A stretch of DNA of 64,000 bases, from assembly GCA_033398695.1 (NCBI GenBank), contig CM065809.1:88331644-88395643 (forward strand), given 5' to 3'. This DNA comes from Orobanche coerulescens. Its lineage: Eukaryota > Streptophyta > Magnoliopsida > Lamiales > Orobanchaceae. Within the stretch, counting starts at the first letter, position 1. The number at the start of each line of letters is the position of its first letter. Positions 11,136-22,341 of the stretch are shown piece after piece. The notes below the pieces were generated by a model. That model made no database searches. It was not told the origin of the DNA and saw only the letters and a list, made by a program, of their open reading frames with translations. Made by a program: the position numbers and the translations under genes.

Positions 11136-11640
11136 CTAGCGTGCGCTACTCTCATAAAATAGCGTGCGTTATTGCCCTAGCGTGCGATAACTGACTTTGT
11201 TAGCATGCGCTATCGCAGCCCAGAGGCCACTGTCTTGCCTCATGCATCAGCTTACGTACGTAATGCCCATGCATTAGCGTACGTAACTTACACTGTCTAG
11301 CATACGCAAGTACTTACATTTAGCGTGCGCTAACATTAGTTGACTTGCTACAGTCTACCTACCGCATGTGCCCCCACATGCCGATGTGACAAGGATAAGA
11401 TTCCCTTTGACCGATCTACAACTAGCGTGCGTTAAGCCTCATGCTTTAGCGTGCGCTAATACTTCAGGACAACAACCGTTGACTTATCAGAACGTGCGCC
11501 GAAAGCAGCCGGGTCCACACGCAGATTCCTTCCGATCTGACTGCATTTAGCGTGCGCTACATTCTGCCTCTAGCATGCTCTAACCATGAACGATAGCGTG
11601 CGCTATACTTGAACATTAGCGCGCGCTAATCAGGCTATAC
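11136..11640 (-). repeat. Palindrome array in D 3' LTR (TAGCGTGCGCTA type)
   Basis: Eight exact AGCGTGCG cores and about five variants (AGCATGCGC, GCGTACGTA, GCGCGCGC) within 500 bp, many as the full 12-bp palindrome TAGCGTGCGCTA. The array lies directly upstream of the TATA-like box on the minus strand. The 5' LTR copy at 40464-40960 has the same organisation with point differences inside the motifs. Confidence 0.9.
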
Positions 11641-11940
11641 TTAGCCAATTTCCAACTCTCCTTGTACGTCTCGACATACCAAATACAAACATATGACATA
11701 CTGAATACATGTACTGAATCCAATAACATCATCATACGATATACCCAATATCAAAAGTACGATAACCTCATACACGATATCCTCAAAGTAATTGTCAAAT
11801 CACTACGACAGTTATACAAGTACAAATACAGCTGTCTTAGTTCTCAATTTATTTTATCCATACTGTATAGACACCAAGCCATCCAGTATATCTTAGATAA
11901 AACAACGCGAAAAATTCATACTGAAAATTCGGGTATTACA

Positions 11941-12073
11941 TACTACCCCCCTTAAAATAAGTTTCGTCCTCGAAACATGCAACCTGTCACAAACAACAGA
12001 TCAACCCAAAAATTCCAACTCATCATGAAAACAATCAATCGTTGCCACAAGCGAATAACCAAAACGATATACT
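11941..12073 (-). other. Element D internal region, 3' side, with polypurine tract
   Basis: 133 bp between the D 3' LTR and element E. On the minus strand the bases next to the LTR are purine-rich (TTTTAAGGGGGGTAGTA), the polypurine tract, and the adjacent GTTTCGTCCTCGAAAC hairpin-like sequence is shared with C at 62121 and partly J at 15361. No coding sequence is seen. The last five bases, ATACT, are the E target duplication. Confidence 0.8.
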
Positions 12074-13889
12074 TGTTAGGAGTATGCCCTCGAATGCCAC
12101 TCAGAGGATGTTGAGTGAGGGCATTGTACTTGTTATTATGTATATCATCAATATAAGGCAATGGATGTTTCTTTATTTACTGGTAGTTACTGGCATTCCT
12201 AACTCGTAAATATACATATAGAAACTAGTCCGTGTATTTGAGAGCAAAACGTTCCACTCCTTATTGGATAAGGGGGTCGGCACTGGAAAGGTTTATAGCT
12301 CAAATACTTAATCGTTCGCAAGTCAATGAAACTTGACTGGGCGTTAAGTTTATGTGAAGACTTGTATGACGTGTTCTTTGACATGGAGAGTGCCTGTCGA
12401 ACGCTAATGGTTAGTGGGAGCACACGTTATAGGTATGTTAATTGGATTAGTATACTCGAACCGACTCACCCTCGATTCGTCACACGGATTTCACTCCGGG
12501 ACAGTCAATGACGGAATCGAAAGGTTGTGATAGGTATTCGTGAACCTTCGACTTGAGGATTTAGTAGGGATGTGCTTGTGACGTCAATATTTTCATTAGA
12601 GTAGTTCGACCCTGTAAACCGAAAGGTGGGGGTCAACCTCGACTTGCATCTTGACGGGCAAGTAGCAGGTCCTACTGAATACCAAGATAGAATTCTTTCT
12701 CCCGTTAGTGAGCGGGTTATATGTCCTATGCGGTTATTGGCAGATATGATCATAAGTCTTTGGCCAAAGCATTGGAGCTAGTAGTATTGGATACACGAGA
12801 GCTCGATGATCTCGATTTGCATTAACGCATGCATAGCGTCAAGTACAGATGGGGTTTGACTGACCGTGACCCTATAACTTGATCGGGACATTTGAAAGAA
12901 GGGTTTATACGTATACTGGTATTCACGATAGAATGATTCTTGAATGATCCCAATCATTCGTTCTTGTAATACCCCCGATATATTCAGGAATATTACAGCG
13001 CCGTAAATCCTTTACATAAGGATTTACAAGGCTGAAGAATTGAACAGACATTAAAAGGTACTAACGAATACAAATAACGGAATTAAGATACAACAGTTCT
13101 TACCAAATACTGAAAGTACAATTGTTCAACAGGAACTCAATAATACATCACCAAATTCATATCCATCGCAAATAACTTCATACTCGAGTACTTATTAAAA
13201 TAACGAATAAACAACAGATAAATAAACCCTGCCGAAACATCACTCTGCACCCTCGTCGTCATGCAGCTCCAGTGGTTATTTTCCCGCTCTCCTGGATCCT
13301 GAACATAAACAAAATGTTCACCCCCGAAGGGGTTAGCACAATGATGCTAGTACAAGTACCACAACATATTATTCATATCTCACGAATAATAATAACGTAA
13401 ACGACAAAATACCAACGAGTCTTCTCCTACGAGAAACTCATAAATGACACACACAACTGATAATCACAACATGATATCATAACATACACATGGTAATTCC
13501 GTCGATCCAGCGTTCACTGCCTAGAACCCACGATGATCCCGTCAGACCAACCCGTGGTGGAAAAACCCGTCCGATGATCCAGCGCACGCTAGCATAGATC
13601 CCACGATGATCCCGTCGGACCAACACGAGGTGGACATACAATAACGACATACATGCACGACAATATGTATAACAACAATTCATAAAACAATTAAGGTACT
13701 TGCCTCGATTTGAAGACAAGAATAACACTTCCACGAAAATGAACACTCGAAGGTCGTCCTCCTCAATCAATCACGTAACGAGACCAAACCTTAACAAAAG
13801 AAATGATATAGGATTTATCTCACGTCGTACGGATGTTTAACAATTCGATTTACGGCCAAAAGTTTATAAAATGAAATCTGTCTGAACTG

Positions 13890-14112
13890 CTTAGCGCACG
13901 CTAAGTGCTCTGTGTAGCGTGCGTTAAGTCTGCTCGATAGCGCACGCAAACAACAAAGCCTAGCGTACGCTAACTATGCATGGTCAGTACTTCACTGACC
14001 AGCCGACTGACTCGTCTGATGGTCTAGCGTACGTTACGTACCAAACGTAGCGTACGCTAACTCGTGCTCGATAGCGCACGTTAATATTCATAGCATAGCG
14101 TGCGCAATTTGT
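13890..14112 (-). repeat. Palindrome array 1 in J LTR
   Basis: About eight copies of TAGCGCACGCTA or close variants (TAGCGTACGCTA, TAGCGCACGTTA) in some 220 bp, spaced 20-35 bp. It lies downstream of the TATA-like box in element direction, unlike array 2. The motif is the reverse complement of the D motif, that is the same palindrome. Confidence 0.88.
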
Positions 14113-14957
14113 GCATGGCAGTTTACTGCTGAGCAGTAAACTGTTCTCGCCATGATCGAAACAATGAAATCTTCCGTGATAATTCATGTTACCTCTATGA
14201 ATACCATGTTCATACCCTTATGAATGATTTTACGGATAATGACAACTTCGGATTCAAGGATATGCATACCAATATAAAACCATATTCCATTTCGACTACA
14301 AATCTTTATAGGACAATTCGAAAGGCTTAACGGTTGATATCAACACCTTTATATCAATCAATATTATCATGCTGAAGTTGTTCAACGTTCCATCTATACT
14401 AGATAAATCTTTCCATGATCAATCCTTTAGATTTATCTAACAATAATGATGTTAAAGTCAAGTCCAAGATTGCTATGAAGTCATCTACTAGATTCGGATT
14501 ACCAATGATAGAAGCTTCACTTACATATTCAATGTAATAAGATTCGAATCATGAAGAGCATAATCCAAGTACTTAAGGCTTATTCATCTCAATATTCCAA
14601 ACATGATGTACTTTAGATAACTCACTTATGAAAATCAATATCTCATTACTATGATCATTCAAATCGTTAGAATTCAACTCTAAGTCTTGAGATAGATTGA
14701 ACATACCTTAATATGATGAAAATCACTGAACCGTAAGGTAGAATCCGACTCCGGTTGGTTGTATGCCACTCCAAGGTGCTATTCCACTTTAATGAATACT
14801 CCCAAGTGATAACCAATATACAAACACCAACAAGATGTGTTCTAAGTGTGTAGGAGGATTATTTCAGCTCTCTGAACTCTCAAGGATGAAGAATAGGCGA
14901 AAGAAATGAATGCCAAAATGGTTGTTGTCCCATTTATAATATTATGCATTTTAACAA

Positions 14958-15190
14958 GTTAACGCACGCTACTAAGCTTTCCTTAGCGTGCGCTAATAAT
15001 GGTTGACTTCAGAATTGTCCAGGTGCGTCCGCGGGAATCTTATCCGGACCCATGTCCCGGCTGGCGCATGTGCGAGCCGTCCCGCTCAATAATTGAGTTC
15101 TTAGCGCACGCAACCCCTATCTGCATAGCGTGCGCTAATAGTAGCCCGATAGCGCGCGTTAAGATACATTCTTAGTGTGCGCTAACACGA
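14958..15190 (-). repeat. Palindrome array 2 in J LTR, upstream of TATA
   Basis: Six motifs of the TAGCGTGCGCTA family in about 230 bp, directly upstream (minus strand) of the TATA-like box at 14931-14940. The second LTR has the same array at 18440-18670, with the first motif TTAGCGCACGC there against TTAACGCACGC here. Confidence 0.88.
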
Positions 15191-15374
15191 GTTTGCATGA
15201 GAAATTTTGCATGTTTCTATACTTATGCACAATGATATCAATGCAAGAAATATCATACTCCAATAATCAAAACCACCAATCCGAATAATACAGGGTTTGA
15301 ATACAGATGAAATACACCGTAATAAATCCGGATATTACATACTCTCCTACTAAAAAGGAGTTTCGTCCCGAAAC

Positions 15375-17446
15375 TCAAGTCGAAAATAACTCGGGATATC
15401 TAGACTTCATATCAGCTTCCGTTTCCCAAGTGGCTTCTTCCATTCCGTGACGTGACCATTGAACTTTGACCAAAACGATTGGTTTGTTCCTCAACTACTT
15501 AACTCGACTCTCGAGTATCTTGACCGGTCTTTCTTCAAACGTCCCATCCTGCGCGACTTCGATCTCGCCGAAATCAATGATATGACTAGGATCTGGTATA
15601 TACCTCCGTAACTGGGATACGTGGAACACGTTATGAACATGGCACAATGACGGCGGCAATGCCAGTCTGTATGCCAACTCCCCAACTCTCTCGAGGATCT
15701 CAAATGGTCCGATATATCTCGGACTCAACTTTCCTTTCCTTCCGCAACGAAAGATTCCACGAGTAGGAGAAACCTTCAAAAGTACATGGTCTCCAGTATT
15801 GAACTCCAATGGGCGACGGCATACGTCTGCGTAAGATTTCTGGCGACTCTGAGCGGTCAACAGTCTTTCACGAATCAAGGCTATCTTCTCTCGAGTCTGC
15901 ACGATCAACTGCAGTTGCTCCGATCAAGTCGACGAATCGTCCCAAAGATAGGGGCGATCTGCATCTCCTCCCGTATAATGCCTCAAACGGTGCCATCTTA
16001 ATGGAAGCATGCCAACTATTGTTGTAGGTAAATTCAATCAATGGTAGATGAACTTCCCAATCGTTTGACCAATCTAAGGCACAGGCCCTCAGCATGTCTT
16101 CCACCGTTTGTATAGTTCTCTCAGATTGTCCGTCTGTCTGAGGGTGATAAGTCATCATCAAGTTCACCCGGTCCCCAAGGCCTTATGAACTGCTTTCCAA
16201 AAGTGAGACACAAAACGGCCGTCTCGATCAGAAACAATGGTCTTCGGCGTACCATGCAATCGAACTATCTCCGAAATAAATACTCGTGCCAACCTCTCTG
16301 ATCCCCACGTATCCTTAATGCCTAGAAAATGAGCTGATTTGGTTAAACGATCAACTATCACCCAAATCATGTTCATTCCTGTCCTGGTTCTCGGCATATT
16401 AGTGATAAAGTCCATCGATATGTCCTCCCACTTCCATTCAGGAATCGGGAGTGGCTTTAACATTCCGGCAGGCCGTTGATGCTCGATCTTAACCTGCTGA
16501 CAAGTCAAGCATTTAGAAACATAGTCCGCTACCTCTTTCTTCATGTTGCCCCACCAGAAATTCTGCTTCAAGTCCTTATACATTTTACTGGTACCCGGGT
16601 GGATAGAATAGGGCGAACTGTGAGCTTCCTTCATAATCGTCTGTTTCAAAACATCATCATCGGGAACACAGAGTCGGTTTTGAAATCTCAAAACTCCATC
16701 ATCATGAATTATGAATCCGGGGGCCTTTCCTTTGATCACTTCATCACGTAACCGAATCATCAAAGGGTCATCTGCCTGTCTAGATTTGATTCCTTCGGTT
16801 AATGATGAAGTTATCTCCATCACGCACGCTTGTCCTTGGACTCTTTGTAACCACACTTCAATTCCTTCACGAATCATCTCTCGTTGAAGGCTAAGTTGGG
16901 AGGTCGGCATCTCCAAGATCTCGAATAGAAACAGGCTTGCGGCTAAGTGCATCGGCCACTACATTCGCTTTGCTGGATGATATAAAATCTCCAAGTCATA
17001 GTCCTTAATCGTTCTAACCATCTTCTTTGCCGCATGTTCAATTCTTTTCCGATGAATATGTACTTGAGACTCTTGTGATCCATAAAGATCCGGTGAGTCC
17101 CGCATGCATAATGCCTCCAGATCTTCAAAGCAAAAACCACTGCTGCTAGCTCCAAATCATGTGTTGGGTAATTTACTTCATAAGGTTTCAGCTGTCGTGA
17201 CGCATAAGCAATCACCTTATCATTCTGCATCAATACGCACCCGAGTCCTTGGTTCGAAGCATCACTGTAAACTATAAATCCTCCAGTTCCCTGTGGAAGT
17301 GATAGAATCGGTGCCGTCGTCAATCTCTTCTTTAATTCATTAAAGCTAATCTGACACAACTCATTCCACTCAAACTTTTGAGTTTTCTGCAGGAGTCGAG
17401 TAAGTGGGCGGGATATTTTAGAAAACCCTTCCACGAATCGACGATA
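15375..17446 (-). pseudogene. Element J pol remnant: RNase H, integrase, chromodomain
   Basis: Minus strand. It opens at [16 protein letters not shown] (connection domain), then RNase H with [21 protein letters not shown] and FMDHKSLKY carrying the catalytic acids. Integrase follows: HHCC finger (EAHSSPYSIHPGT ... CLTCQQVK), core DISMDF, VSDRDGRF and QSERTIQTVEDM, and the GPF motif ([12 protein letters not shown]). The chromodomain (VKVQWSRHGMEEATWETE) ends at the TGA at 15375-15377. Frame changes occur near 16960, 16165 and 15890, and an in-frame stop separates integrase from chromodomain. No RT is present. Confidence 0.92.
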
Positions 17447-18821
17447 GTACGCTAACTATGCATGGTCAGTACTTCACTGACCAGCCGACTGACTCGTCTG
17501 ATGGTCTAGCGTACGTTACGTACCAAACGTAGCGTACGCTAACTCGTGCTCGATAGCGCACGTTAATATTCATAGCATAGCGTGCGCTATCTGTGCATGG
17601 CAGTTTACTGCTGAGCAGTAAACTGTTCTCGCCATGATCGAAACAATGAAATCTTCCGTGATAATTCATGTTACCTCCATGAATACCATGTTCATACCCT
17701 TATGAATGATTTTACGGATAATGACAACTTCGGATTCAAGGATATGCATACCAATATAAAACCATATTCCATTTCGACTACAAATCTTTATATGACAATT
17801 CGAAAGGCTTAACGGTTGATATCAACACCTTTATATCAATCAATATTATCATGCTGAAGTTGTTCAACGTTCCATCTATACTAGATAAATCTTTCCATGA
17901 TCAATCCTTTAGATTTATCTAACAATAATGATGTTAAAGTCAAGTCCAAGATTGCTATGAAGTCATCTACTAGATTCGGATTACCAATGATAGAAGCTTC
18001 ACTTACATATTCAATGTAATAAGATTCGAATCATGAAGAGCATAATCCAAGTACTTAAGGCTTATTCATCTCAATATTCCAAACATGATGTACTTTAGAT
18101 AACTCACTTATGAAAATCAATATCTCATTACTATGATCATTCAAATCGTTAGAATTCAACTCTAAGTCTTGAGATAGATTGAACATACCTTAATATGATG
18201 AAAATCACTGAACCGTAAGGTAGAATCCGACTCCGGTTGGTTGTATGCCACTCCAAGGTGCTATTCCACTTCAATGAATACTCCCAAGTGATAACCAATA
18301 TACAAACACCAACAAGATGTGTTCTAAGTGTGTAGGAGGATTATTTCAGCTCTCTGAACTCTCAAGGATGAAGAATAGGCGAAAGAAATGAATGCCAAAA
18401 TGGTTGTTGTCCCATTTATAATATTATGCATTTTAACAAGTTAGCGCACGCTACTAAGCTTTCCTTAGCGTGCGCTAATAATGGTTGACTTCAGAATTGT
18501 CCAGTAAGGCCCGCGGGAATCTTATCCGGACCCATGTCCCGGCTGGCGCATGTGCGAGCCGTCCCGCTCAATAATTGAGTTCTTAGCGCACGCAACCCCT
18601 ATCTGCATAGCGTGCGCTAATAGTAGCCCGATAGCGCGCGTTAAGATACATTCTTAGTGTGCGCTAACACGAGTTTGCATGAGAAATTTTGCATGTTTCT
18701 ATACTTATGCACAATGATATCAATGCAAGAAATATCATACTCCAATAATCAAAACCACCAATCTGAATAATACAGGGTTTGAATACAGATGAAATACACC
18801 GTAATAAATCCGGATATTACA
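17447..18821 (-). repeat. Element J 5' LTR, truncated
   Basis: 1375 bp identical or nearly so to 13965-15339. It lacks the last 1000 bp of the LTR (element direction) and everything up to the RNase H domain. The joint at about 17446 shares GTAC between both parental sequences, pointing to a deletion at short homology. Confidence 0.93.
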
Positions 18822-19916
18822 GTTCTCAGTCGGGGTACAGTGTAGGCCGCCAGGCTGGCTAGGTGGTGCTACTACTCTTTGGTTCCTCCCATTGCTGACT
18901 GAGACGGACCTACCGAGTCGCGCATTAGGATTGACGACGGAATGAATTGAGCTTGTTTTCTCATTATAAATATTAGATATTGGATATCTAATTTATTGGA
19001 CATTGGATGTCTAATTGATTTTGGGACATTGGATGTCTAAATTGATTTATTGGATAAATTAATTTACGACCTAATGAATTAAATATATTACTGGGTGATT
19101 AATTTAATTCATGAATATAATTATTTCTTGGAGAAATTAATTATGTCATTATGTATTTGATGATTAATTAATTAGATTAATTAATCGATATAAATACATC
19201 GGAACGGAATCGGAGTTTATCTGTTTGGACTCACGGGAGTCCGAAACGGACCGAACTTGTCCAATTCCTTCTAGAAGCTGCTCCACCTCATACTTTTCCC
19301 TCATGGTCTTGTTCTCATCCTTGGTAGGTTGATGACTAAAGACATTTTGAGATATCATATCTCATTTTATATAGAAAGGTGATTTGAGGTGGTTGAAATG
19401 AGATAATATTGAAGACTTTGAAAACACTCACACACCCAAAATAAAAACACATATCCAGCCTTGGGTTTTAAAAATGGGAGAGAGAATATAGTTTTCATTT
19501 TGGTCTTCAACTTCATCTTCATCTTGTTCAACTTTCTTAGAGAAAGATTGAGAAAAAAATAGAGAGAACAAGATTATACACTTAGAGTGTAATAATAATA
19601 AAAAGCTCCATCACTTGATTCTAGCCGTAACCTTAGAGGTTAATCAAGTGTTGTTATTCCGGTCGTTTTTCCGGCGCGTGGCAAGTAGAGACGCGGTGCT
19701 TTCGGCGTTGGATCGTTCAAGAGCTTGGGGAATAGCTCAAGAGAAGGTTATCCATTTAATCAACGGACTACGAGGGTATGTTTCTCGTATCTCTTGTATT
19801 TCGTTTTGATATTCGTATATACGTAACTCGATCGATTCTCGTACGGATTCGGATCGAATTAATTTTCATTTTACCGCTTCCACTGGGCCTTCGTTTTAGG
19901 CACCGAATCCCAACAG

Positions 19917-19928
19917 TGGTATCGGAGC
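19917..19928 (+). promoter_or_regulatory. Element E primer binding site
   Basis: TGGTATCGGAGC, one base after the LTR end, one mismatch to the initiator-Met tRNA complement. Same variant as in A. Confidence 0.94.
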
Positions 19929-21510
19929 AAGGTCTTGCAATCGTATATACGATATATTGCATTTGGAATGCTTTATTAAATGATTAGTGATTTGGAATCA
20001 CAACCGTTTAATTCGTTGTTTTAATTGTTCGTCGAAAATTTAATTTTTCCATGTTTTTATGTTACTATATAAATCGGTTTTATTTATTAAAACTGAATTA
20101 TATGGGTAATATTAAATTAGAAAAATATAATTTTTGAAATCGGACGAAAAGAGTGGGAAAATCGTCGCCTGGGATCGCCTGGCCGCCTGGCCGCCTAAGG
20201 CCGACCGCCCGGCAGCTTGTTTCTCAGATCGCGTATCAGCCCTCGGCTAAGGACCGGCCGTGATGCCGGACCACGGACTAGGCCTGTGCGATTTTATTTC
20301 GATTCCGTTTTGTGTTTATGTTTCGTTATAATAATTTCCGGAAATTAAATTGGATTTAATTTGACTAAATAAAATACTTGGTTTTTTATTTTGAGGAAAT
20401 TTATTATTGTGAAATATTTATCATCCGGTTTATACGAACGAATTAAAACTACCATGTTTGTGAATTAATTGGATTAATTCTAATAGATGGTTATTTTTTA
20501 TATTGGTTGGATCAATATATTTAATGTTTAGTCCATTTATTTAGTATTTATTGGATGAATGCTTTTGAATGGGGATGTGGTTCGTGGACTTAGTTTTGAA
20601 TCGTTCGTTTTATTCGATTGGGTTGTAAAGGCCGTTATGAGCCTATTTATTTTACTAGAAATGTTTGTATCTAGTATGCAATTTTCGATGTAAAATTTAT
20701 ATGTAATGACGAAGACCAGAGGAAGATCCATTTCGAGAAGACGAAGATTCAAGACGAAGACTTGTAATTAGATTACGGAGTTTTTTGTTTTCTAGGAACG
20801 GTCCATGAACCACATGTTGGTAGCAACTAGGTTGTGAATGGTTGTTTCATATTGTATGAATGCCACAAACGCGCTTAAACGATTAATGTGCAAAGTGTAA
20901 CGCTAATCGCGAAAATTCTCCCATGATAAATTATTAAGTTTATAAGGTTTCAAGATTTTCCTTCCCTCCATCGAGTTTTCGGGAAATTGAAATCCAAACC
21001 GGATGGGCTATGCTTCCGAGTTATCGGGGTAGTCTTTCGGGGAGGACGGATAAATTACCGAGAGCGCATTGGATGCCTTCGGTTGGAGCAAATTTTATCC
21101 CTAGAAACCTGATAGGTTGCCGGATAAGATTCAATTGTGAAACTGATTTGCGTCGATGGTATAAACTTAACTTGTTCACGAACCATAGAAATCGTATAGG
21201 TTGAGGGGAGTGAACAAGGGGAAAAAGAAGATCGAATCATCCATTAGATGGGTTGGTGTTGGACACCACTTTATGAAAATTAATAGACTAGAAACCAGTT
21301 CAGTTGCCCTCTATTAAGATTTATAAAGAACTCGATCACCACTATGAAGTAGAGCGACGATACTTCCGGATTTCACATGGGAGTGTGTTATTCCGATAAA
21401 AATAGTGGGAGCTGGGTAACAAGAATAGAAAAGACCTTAATTCTATACTCAGAACATAATATAACAAGTCACTAATTAATCTGTTATGCTTAATGCAGAC
21501 ATAACTCAAT
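19929..21510 (+). other. Element E 5' leader
   Basis: About 1.58 kb of non-coding leader, AT-rich, ending at the gag ATG at 21511. A GC-rich block at about 20160-20290 (GGCCGCCTGGCCGCC, GGACCGGCCGTGATGCCGG) lies where A has its GACACGG array; the flanks on both sides align between A and E. No convincing ORF. Confidence 0.8.
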
Positions 21511-22341
21511 ATGAAAATGAATCCACTCGCAATTCTACTCGAAAAGAACACCTTAATGGGACCTAACTTTGTGGATTGGCTCCGCTATCTGATGATTGTC
21601 CTCAGTATAGAGGCACTGGGATACGTCTTGGAGACGGACATTCCAGCGCCTCCTGTGCGGACCCGAGCCAATCAGGAAGAGATTGAAAACCACGAAAAGT
21701 GGGTTAAGTATGACGTAAAAGTCCGTGCATACATGATGGCTTCTATGTCTAATGAGCTTCAGAGAGCTCATGAGAAAATGACTTCTGCTAGGCAGATTCT
21801 ATCTCACTTAACCGAACTTTATGGTGAGCACAGCAGAACTGCTAGATATGAGATATCCAAGCAACTGTTCGGTGCAAGGATGAAAGAAGGTGAGAAAATT
21901 GGGGAACACGTCCTCAAAATGATATCCATGATCGAGAGATTGGAGGCTCTTGATTTTAAAATGGATACTTCTATCCAAACCGACCTTATCCTACAGTCTC
22001 TACCTGATTCCTTCTCACAATTTGTTATGAACAACAACTGCAATGAGATTGCATGTAATTTAGCTGGGCTAATGAACAAACTTGTGACCGCTCAGTCTCA
22101 GATGAAGACTCCGCGGATGAAGGAGTCTGCTCTTGTGATTTCTTCTGGACCTGGGAGGTCTAAGAACAAGAAGAAAAGGACCAAGAAGCAAACTGGACCA
22201 CAAGTTAAGGACCTTAAGGGTAAGGGCAAGGCCCCGATGGTTCCCAAGAACAAGAAGAAAAAGGATGCTTGTCTCAAGTGCGGTGAGCTGGGCCACTGGG
22301 CTAGAGACTGTCCGATTCTTCATGGCACTTCGTGCATGTAA
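21511..22341 (+). CDS. Element E gag
   Basis: 276-codon open frame from ATG 21511 to TAA 22339-22341. The body is a copia capsid (UBN2-type) with VRAYMMASMSNELQRAH and FGARMKEGEKIGEHVLKMI. A basic stretch (about residues 208-252, rich in KKKR and KNKKK) leads to the CCHC knuckle CLKCGELGHWARDC close to the C-terminus. The next frame in phase encodes protease, so gag and pol were probably one polyprotein and the TAA may be a mutation. Intact in itself; its A and G counterparts are broken. Confidence 0.88.
   Translation: MKMNPLAILLEKNTLMGPNFVDWLRYLMIVLSIEALGYVLETDIPAPPVRTRANQEEIENHEKWVKYDVKVRAYMMASMSNELQRAHEKMTSARQILSHLTELYGEHSRTARYEISKQLFGARMKEGEKIGEHVLKMISMIERLEALDFKMDTSIQTDLILQSLPDSFSQFVMNNNCNEIACNLAGLMNKLVTAQSQMKTPRMKESALVISSGPGRSKNKKKRTKKQTGPQVKDLKGKGKAPMVPKNKKKKDACLKCGELGHWARDCPILHGTSCM

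Larger units (their letters stand above)
11013..11940 (-). repeat. Element D 3' LTR (right part)
   Basis: 928 bp homologous to 40337-41225 plus 48728-48764 of the D 5' LTR, ending ATTCGGGTATTACA. The two copies differ by a few percent (for example GTTAGCATGCGC against GTTAGCGTGCGC near 11210), more than the two LTRs of E differ, which fits E being inserted in D. The remainder of this LTR lies beyond B and the left edge. Confidence 0.9.
12965..15339 (-). repeat. Element J 3' LTR (complete)
   Basis: 2375 bp, minus-strand ends TGTAATATCC...GGGGGTATTACA. Its part 13965-15339 matches 17447-18821 with only about ten differences, several of them at or beside palindrome motifs or GC-rich sequence. 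The part 12965-13964 has no partner in the other LTR because of the deletion. A TATA-like ATTATAAATG lies at 14931-14940 on the minus strand. Confidence 0.93.
12965..18821 (-). mobile_element. Element J: Tekay/Del-like chromovirus with large internal deletion
   Basis: 5857-bp minus-strand gypsy element flanked by GTTCT at 12960-12964 and 18822-18826, with ends TGTAATACCC...GGATATTACA. The uninterrupted E LTR at 35446 confirms the duplication. In element direction: truncated 5' LTR (18821-17447), a jump straight into the RNase H domain, integrase, chromodomain, then the complete 3' LTR (15339-12965). Primer site, gag, protease and RT are missing. The two LTR copies are almost identical over the shared 1375 bp, so J is relatively young. 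Confidence 0.95.
12074..19915 (+). repeat. Element E 5' LTR, interrupted by J
   Basis: The LTR starts TGTTAGGAG at 12074, is interrupted by J at 12965-18821, and ends CCCAACA at 19915. Removing J and one copy of GTTCT leaves about 1980 bp that align along their whole length with 34564-36539. An AT-rich part at 18960-19200 carries repeated TTGGATATCTAAT/TTGGATGTCTAAT stretches. Confidence 0.94.
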
